64,000 nt of DNA, taken from positions 1 to 64,000 of the forward strand of contig NZ_JANQKD010000087.1 in assembly GCF_028281305.1 (NCBI RefSeq), read 5' to 3'. The notes under the pieces are model-generated. The model was not told where the DNA came from. It saw nothing but the letters and a program-made list of their open reading frames with translations, and did not search any database. The translations under genes and the position numbers were made by a program. Positions 60,077 to 64,000 of the stretch are shown piece by piece. The stretch is from Pelagibius sp. (GTDB taxonomy: Bacteria; Pseudomonadota; Alphaproteobacteria; Kiloniellales; Kiloniellaceae). Numbering within the stretch: the first letter of the stretch is position 1; each line of letters opens with the position of its first letter.

Positions 60077-61483
60077 CTAGCTTTCGTAGCGGGTGTTGCC
60101 CCGGCGCTTGGTGTCGATGGGCAGTTCGATGAACAGCGGCTGGTGGGCGCGCTGGGAGCAGGCCTGGCGGGGGCAGAGGTGGCAGTTAATGCCGATCGGG
60201 CTGAACAGCCCCGCCTCCTCCGTATTGAAGGGCGCGGCGTAGGCCAGGCGGTGGGCATGGCGCATCTCGCAGCCCAGCGAGAGCACGAGGCGGCGGTCCT
60301 GGGTATCGCGGCTGAAAACCGGGCGCTCGGTCGTGCGGCTGATGGTGAAGAAGCGCTCGCCGTCGGGCAGTTCGACGAACTGCGGCACGATCACGCCCGG
60401 CGTGCGAAAGGCGGTGTGGATGTTCCAGACCGGGCAGGCGCCGCCGTGCTCGGCGATCTGAAAGGAGGTGGCGTTGAACCGCTTGGTGACGTTGCCTGCC
60501 TTGTCGACGCGCAGGAAGAAAAACGGCACGCCCCGCGCGCCCTCGCGCTGCAGCGTGGTCAGGCGGTGGCAGACCTGCTCGAAGGACACGCCGAAGGCCG
60601 CGGCGAGACGGTCGATGTCGTAGTGGCTCTCCTCGGCAGCGGCATGGAAGGGCGCATAGGGCATCAGAAAGGCGGAGGCGAAGTAGTTCGCCAATTCGAC
60701 ATGGCAGCGCGCCAGCCCGACCTCGGAGCGGACCGCGCTGCCGGCGGTCAGCCCCTCCAGCACATGCGGCAGTTCCACCAGGCAGAGCACGTGGGCCAGC
60801 TGGAACACCCGATTCTGGTGGTCGAGCGCCTCCGAAAGCCGGACGAGGCCCGCCGCCTCGTCGTGGATGCGCAGCGCCTGGCTCATCTCCTCGACCGGCG
60901 CGGTCTGGACGGAGATGCCGTGGACCTTGCGCAGGCGGGCCTTCAGGACTGCATAGACATCGTCGACGTCGCAGGGCTCGGCGGCGCGCAGCTCCTCCGC
61001 CGCGCTCTCAAGCTCGGCGAAGTGGTTGGCATGATCGCGGAAGAAATCGTGAATAATGGTCTCCGGCGAGGTGGCCAGGATGTCGTCGGGCATCCGCTCG
61101 TTGCCGAGACGCATCATCTTCTCCAGCGCCGTGCGATGGCTGCGGTAGAGCTGGAGGAAGCTCTCGACCAGACGGGGCGCGTGGTCGATGGCGGCGCGCA
61201 GTTCCTGCAGGTCAGGTGGCGCCGCGCCGAAGGCCGGGTCCTGCAGGGCGCTGCGCAGATCGGCCAGGCGGGTCGAGGACTCGTCCTTGATGAGATCGCG
61301 CCAATCGACGCCGTAGGCATCCGAGAGCGCCATCAGCATCTGCACCGAGAGGCTGCGCTGATTGTTCTCCAGCAGGTTCACGTAGGCGGTGCTGACGCCC
61401 AGCGCCCCGGCCATCTCGGCCTGGGTCTGACGGTGGTCGCGGCGCAGCCGGCGCAGCCGCGGGCCGATCAGGGTTTTTCGCAT
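60077..61483 (-). CDS. ScfR-like (XRE, DUF2083) short-chain acyl regulator
   Basis: This 468-aa regulator has an N-terminal XRE helix-turn-helix (RRDHRQTQAEMAGALGVSTA and VNLLENNQRSLSV). The central M78/IrrE-like region follows (ELANYFASAFLMPYAPFHAA, FGVSFEQVCHRLTTLQREG). The C-terminal DUF2083 part has a cysteine cluster (GINCHLCPRQACSQRAHQPL). Relatives such as RamB and ScfR respond to short-chain acyl-CoA and control acetate or propionate metabolism. ATG 61483 is used; the track's 56 extra residues run into the promoter. It is divergent from a ketopantoate-reductase-like gene with a palindrome between them. Confidence 0.88.
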   Translation of the reverse strand: MRKTLIGPRLRRLRRDHRQTQAEMAGALGVSTAYVNLLENNQRSLSVQMLMALSDAYGVDWRDLIKDESSTRLADLRSALQDPAFGAAPPDLQELRAAIDHAPRLVESFLQLYRSHRTALEKMMRLGNERMPDDILATSPETIIHDFFRDHANHFAELESAAEELRAAEPCDVDDVYAVLKARLRKVHGISVQTAPVEEMSQALRIHDEAAGLVRLSEALDHQNRVFQLAHVLCLVELPHVLEGLTAGSAVRSEVGLARCHVELANYFASAFLMPYAPFHAAAEESHYDIDRLAAAFGVSFEQVCHRLTTLQREGARGVPFFFLRVDKAGNVTKRFNATSFQIAEHGGACPVWNIHTAFRTPGVIVPQFVELPDGERFFTISRTTERPVFSRDTQDRRLVLSLGCEMRHAHRLAYAAPFNTEEAGLFSPIGINCHLCPRQACSQRAHQPLFIELPIDTKRRGNTRYES

Positions 61484-61522
61484 GGCATGATCGCTATTAA
61501 CAATTTTACATATTTTGACAAA

Positions 61523-61542
61523 TGTTGTGCCGACTGACAACA
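61523..61542. promoter_or_regulatory. TGTTGT-N8-ACAACA palindrome between divergent genes
   Basis: Perfect 6+6 inverted repeat in the AT-rich 167-bp gap between the ScfR-like and KPR-like genes. Adjacent TTTTGACAAA and TTTTACA motifs on either side could be further contacts. A likely autoregulatory operator. Confidence 0.45.
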
Positions 61543-61650
61543 CATAAACCCGAAAGTTGACGTCTCCGGCCCGCCTCGCGGTTAAAGTGTTTGTCTTCGT
61601 GCAATTCCAAAGACCGCCCTTCAGGCGGCCGAACACAGGCGGACCTCCCA

Positions 61651-62703
61651 ATGGCTTACAAAATCCTCATCCTCGGCGCTTCCTACGGCTCGCTGCTCGG
61701 CACCAAGCTGCTGATGGCCGGGCACGACGTGACCCTGGTCTGCCGCAGCCAGACGGCCCGGCTGATCAATGCCGAGGGCACGGAGGTGCGGCTGAAGCTG
61801 AAGGGCGAGGAGCAGCATCGGACGATCCGCTCCGGCGATCTGCCGGGCCGGCTCGATGCCAAGGCCCCGGAAGAGGTCGATCCGGCGGTCTACGATCTGG
61901 TCGCCCTGGCCATGCAGGAGCCGCAGTACAGCGCTCATGCGATCTGGACGCTGATGGTGCGCATCGCCGATGCCCATGTGCCCTGCCTGTCGATCATGAA
62001 CATGCCGCCGCTGCCCTACCTGAAGCGCATTCCCGGCCTCGACGCGGCGCAGCTTCAGGCCAGCTACACCAACGCCCATGTCTGGGACCGCTTCGATCCG
62101 GACCTGATGACCCTCTGCAGCCCGGACCCTCAGGCCTTCCGTCCGCCGGAAGAGCAGCCCAACGTGCTGCACGTGGGCCTGCCGACCAACTTCAAGGCCG
62201 CCGCCTTCGCCGACCCTGCGCACGACAAGATGCTGCGCCGCCTGGAGGCGGATATCGACGCGGTGCGCCTCGACGGCAAAGAGGTCCCGGTGAAGCTGCG
62301 GGTCTTCGACTCCCTCTTCGTGCCCCTGGCCAAGTGGTCGATGCTGCTGACCGGCAACTACCGCTGCATCACGGCGGGCGAGCCGCGGCCGATCCGCGAG
62401 GCGGTGCATGCGGACCTGGAAGCTTCCCGCACCATCTACGCCCACGTCGATGCCATCGCCCGGCGCCTGGGCGCCGACCCCGCCGACCAGGTGCCCTTCG
62501 AGAAGTACGCCCGGGCCGCGGAAGGGCTGCTGAAGCCCTCCTCCGCCGCGCGCGCGGTGGCGGCCGGCGCGCCGGCCATCGAGCGGGTCGACCGCCTGGT
62601 CCAGCTCATCGGCCGCTCGCTCGGAATGGACAGCGCCGCCGTCGACTGGGTGGTCGCCACGGTCGACGCCAAGCTCGCCCAAAACCAGCGCCTCTCGGCC
62701 TGA
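61651..62703 (+). CDS. Ketopantoate reductase-like (ApbA/PanE superfamily) oxidoreductase
   Basis: This 350-aa protein has the N-terminal Rossmann motif ILILGASYGSLLGTKLLMAG, slightly altered from GxGxxG, and CRSQTARLINAEGTEVRLK, as in 2-dehydropantoate 2-reductase. The middle (SIMNMPPLPYLKRIPGLDAA) and C-terminal helical domain (VFDSLFVPLAKWSMLLTGNY) differ from PanE, and the usual KxxxN context is not obvious. It may act on another 2-keto or acyl substrate. Divergence from a ScfR-like regulator suggests acyl-CoA-linked metabolism. ATG 61651; a clear terminator follows. Confidence 0.75.
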   Translation: MAYKILILGASYGSLLGTKLLMAGHDVTLVCRSQTARLINAEGTEVRLKLKGEEQHRTIRSGDLPGRLDAKAPEEVDPAVYDLVALAMQEPQYSAHAIWTLMVRIADAHVPCLSIMNMPPLPYLKRIPGLDAAQLQASYTNAHVWDRFDPDLMTLCSPDPQAFRPPEEQPNVLHVGLPTNFKAAAFADPAHDKMLRRLEADIDAVRLDGKEVPVKLRVFDSLFVPLAKWSMLLTGNYRCITAGEPRPIREAVHADLEASRTIYAHVDAIARRLGADPADQVPFEKYARAAEGLLKPSSAARAVAAGAPAIERVDRLVQLIGRSLGMDSAAVDWVVATVDAKLAQNQRLSA

Positions 62704-62742
62704 TTCTCCTTCACTCCGAGGGAAGGCTCTGCCTCGACCTCT

Positions 62743-62778
62743 GCCGCCGGGAGTAGCGCTGCCCCGGCGGCTTTTCTT
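62743..62778 (+). terminator. Rho-independent terminator after KPR-like gene
   Basis: Perfect 9-bp stem GCCGCCGGG/CCCGGCGGC with an 11-nt loop followed by TTTTCTT. Confidence 0.9.
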
Positions 62779-62890
62779 ATGGCACCGGCTCGGTGCCGTG
62801 CAGGCCGCGTCCCCTTTCTGACCGTCGACCTTTCACCGCCGACGCCCTAGGTTTCATAGCGGGGCGAGGAAGCAACGGAGGAGCATCAGG

Positions 62891-63439
62891 GTGACGGAGA
62901 GCCAATTCTTCAAGGGCGCCCTGCGCGCCATGGCGGTTGGCCTGGTGCTGCTGCAGGGCGCAGCGGTCGCGGCCGAGCCGCTCAGGGCACCGCTGCAACT
63001 GGCACAGACTCAGACCGACACCGCCATCGTCCGGGGCATCCAGCGCGAGCTGCTGGCCCACGGCTATCCGGCCGGCCCGGTGGACGGCATCATGGGGCGG
63101 GAGACCCGCGCGGCGATCCGCGCCTATCAGGGCGACGCCGGCCTGACGGTGGACGGCGCGGCCAACCGCGCACTGCTGGACCACCTGAAGTTCGCGCTGC
63201 CCAAGGTCACCCGCTTCGGCGAGCCGGTGGTCGGCACCGTACTCAGCGTCCAGCGCGAACTGGCCGCGCGCGGCTATTACCTGGGCCCGCACGACGGCCT
63301 GGCGGGCCCGGCCACCTACCGCGCGCTGGACCGCTTCCAGGCCGATGCCGGCCTGCCCCTCGACACCGCCCTCGACTCCCGTCTGCTGCAGGACATCCGC
63401 GACGCCCCGCCGGAGATCAAGGCCGACCCTGCGTTCTAA
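62891..63439 (+). CDS. Secreted protein with two peptidoglycan-binding repeats
   Basis: This 182-aa protein has a signal peptide (LRAMAVGLVLLQGAAVAAEP). Two PG_binding_1-type repeats follow: IVRGIQRELLAHGYPAGPVDG with ETRAAIRAYQGDAGL, and VLSVQRELAARGYYLGPHDG with ATYRALDRFQADAGL. No catalytic domain is attached, so it may be a cell-wall-targeted accessory protein. The start is GTG at 62891 with GGAGGAGCATCAGG upstream. Confidence 0.85.
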   Translation: MTESQFFKGALRAMAVGLVLLQGAAVAAEPLRAPLQLAQTQTDTAIVRGIQRELLAHGYPAGPVDGIMGRETRAAIRAYQGDAGLTVDGAANRALLDHLKFALPKVTRFGEPVVGTVLSVQRELAARGYYLGPHDGLAGPATYRALDRFQADAGLPLDTALDSRLLQDIRDAPPEIKADPAF

Positions 63440-63457
63440 AGAGCCGACGATCCTGGA

Positions 63458-63503
63458 TACTCAAACCTGGCTTCGCTACTCAAGCCCGGCTTCGCTACTC
63501 AAG
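63458..63503. repeat. 19-bp tandem repeat at 3' end of Thg1-like gene
   Basis: TACTCAARCCYGGCTTCGC occurs twice in tandem (63458-63476, 63477-63495), then TACTCAAG begins a third copy that includes the Thg1-like stop and last codons. Confidence 0.8.
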
Positions 63504-64000
63504 CAATGAGCGGATCATTTCGCTGAATGCGTCGCGCATAGGCAGATCAAGATCGAGGGCGAGTTGACGGCGCTCGACTTCGATGGCTTCACCGGTGTTC
63601 GGGTCGGCGGCTTGTTTCGTGATCGGCACCCAGCGCAAGACCCAACCGCGTTTCTCCCACTGTGGAAGGTCATTGAAATTGATCCCGCCCTTCTGGAACA
63701 GCAACTCGTTTTTGGCAGCAACCGATAGGCCGTCCAATGCTTGTTGGGCCTGCTTTGGATCCTGCCCCTTTTTGCGCAGCAGCCAGAAGCAATGAGCGTT
63801 GAGCGCGTTGCGGTGAGCGTCCTCGTTCCGCCAGCGGAAATAGTCGACGACGTCGACCGCGCGTGGCAGTTGGCTGATCCTGCAATCGAAACTCGCAGTA
63901 TCTTCAAGCAACAAGGAGAATTTCGCGCTGGCCTCTCCGGCAAGCACTGAGTTCAGCTTCCGAAGCTTACGCCCGAAGCTGCCTTCATCCGGATGAAACA
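63495..64000 (-). CDS. tRNA(His) guanylyltransferase-like protein (Thg1 family), 5' part outside window
   Basis: The frame is open to the window edge, so about 168 C-terminal codons are seen; the track start at 63947 is internal. Diagnostic Thg1 segments are SFGRKLRKLNSVLAGEASAK, ASFDCRISQLPRAVDVVDYF, RWRNEDAHRNALNAHCFWLL, and KNELLFQKGGINFNDLPQWE followed by KRG. Thg1-like proteins add nucleotides in the 3'-5' direction to tRNA ends for repair; bacterial copies are sporadic. GC content is visibly lower than that of neighbours, which suggests transfer. The N-terminal catalytic palm with its carboxylates is outside the window. Confidence 0.85.
   Translation of the reverse strand, partial: FHPDEGSFGRKLRKLNSVLAGEASAKFSLLLEDTASFDCRISQLPRAVDVVDYFRWRNEDAHRNALNAHCFWLLRKKGQDPKQAQQALDGLSVAAKNELLFQKGGINFNDLPQWEKRGWVLRWVPITKQAADPNTGEAIEVERRQLALDLDLPMRDAFSEMIRSLLE

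Overview
The window reads as a contiguous piece of a high-GC alphaproteobacterial chromosome, most likely from the Rhodospirillales and relatives. This is inferred from gene content and order: ruvC-ruvA-ruvB-ybgC-tolQRAB-pal-cpoB-tilS-ftsH-folP-glmM in one minus-strand run, fau-6S RNA-zapA, tkt-fba-gap-thiE-efp-suhB, an RcdA/DUF1465-type gene beside rpmE, and AGAGC/GCTCT palindromic repeats. No rRNA, tRNA, prophage or CRISPR was seen. Products are assigned from recognisable motifs and remembered family features, not database searches.

Layout. 1-6.1 kb is an accessory, regulator-rich stretch: a truncated YHS protein, two AraC-type regulators, a SRPBCC protein, a B3/4-domain protein, a divergent XRE-cupin regulator/racemase pair and an uncharacterised CxxC protein. 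6.1-25.8 kb is mostly minus-strand housekeeping: lrgAB, glmM, folP, ftsH, tilS, the Tol-Pal operon, ruvCAB, a YebC-type regulator, a YmdB-type phosphodiesterase, fau, 6S RNA and zapA. 26.3-33.9 kb, plus strand, holds transketolase, class I aldolase, GAPDH, an unknown protein, a small orphan AAA ATPase, a ThiE-like protein, EF-P and a SuhB-type phosphatase. 34-38.8 kb holds a second envelope motor-like module (OmpA-like, MotA/TolQ-like, MotB/OmpA-like), interrupted by a 264-bp element with terminal inverted repeats. 38.8-46.2 kb has NDH-2, TetR and MFS, an ankyrin-VOC fusion and an MsbA-like exporter. 46.3-51.3 kb has rpmE, the RcdA-like gene, a small heat-shock gene with a probable RNA thermometer, hydrolases and metY. 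51.3-64 kb has a 0.94-kb intergenic region with a candidate sRNA, small envelope proteins, an AEC transporter, a cobalamin riboswitch before a CbiM-like permease, a TAXI-TRAP transporter, a ScfR-like regulator opposite a ketopantoate-reductase-like enzyme, a peptidoglycan-binding protein and the 3' part of a Thg1-like gene.

How the parts work together. The Tol-Pal/CpoB genes with FtsH, GlmM and TilS form an envelope and housekeeping block. RuvABC resolves Holliday junctions. Transketolase, aldolase and GAPDH form a central-carbon block from which pgk is absent. The 34-38.8 kb module looks like a proton-channel stator pair anchored to peptidoglycan, separate from TolQR.

Most notable is the 264-bp element at 36989-37252. 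It has 33-bp imperfect terminal inverted repeats and a TAA direct duplication, and it sits between the stop codon of the MotA-like gene and the start codon of the MotB-like gene. Its removal restores a well-spaced Shine-Dalgarno sequence. The element carries its own ORF, whose TAA stop overlaps the displaced start (TAATG). Other points are an orphan eCIS-type AAA ATPase with Ala at the Walker A Ser/Thr position, a ROSE-like thermometer, and a candidate terminator-ended sRNA at about 51.9-52.0 kb.
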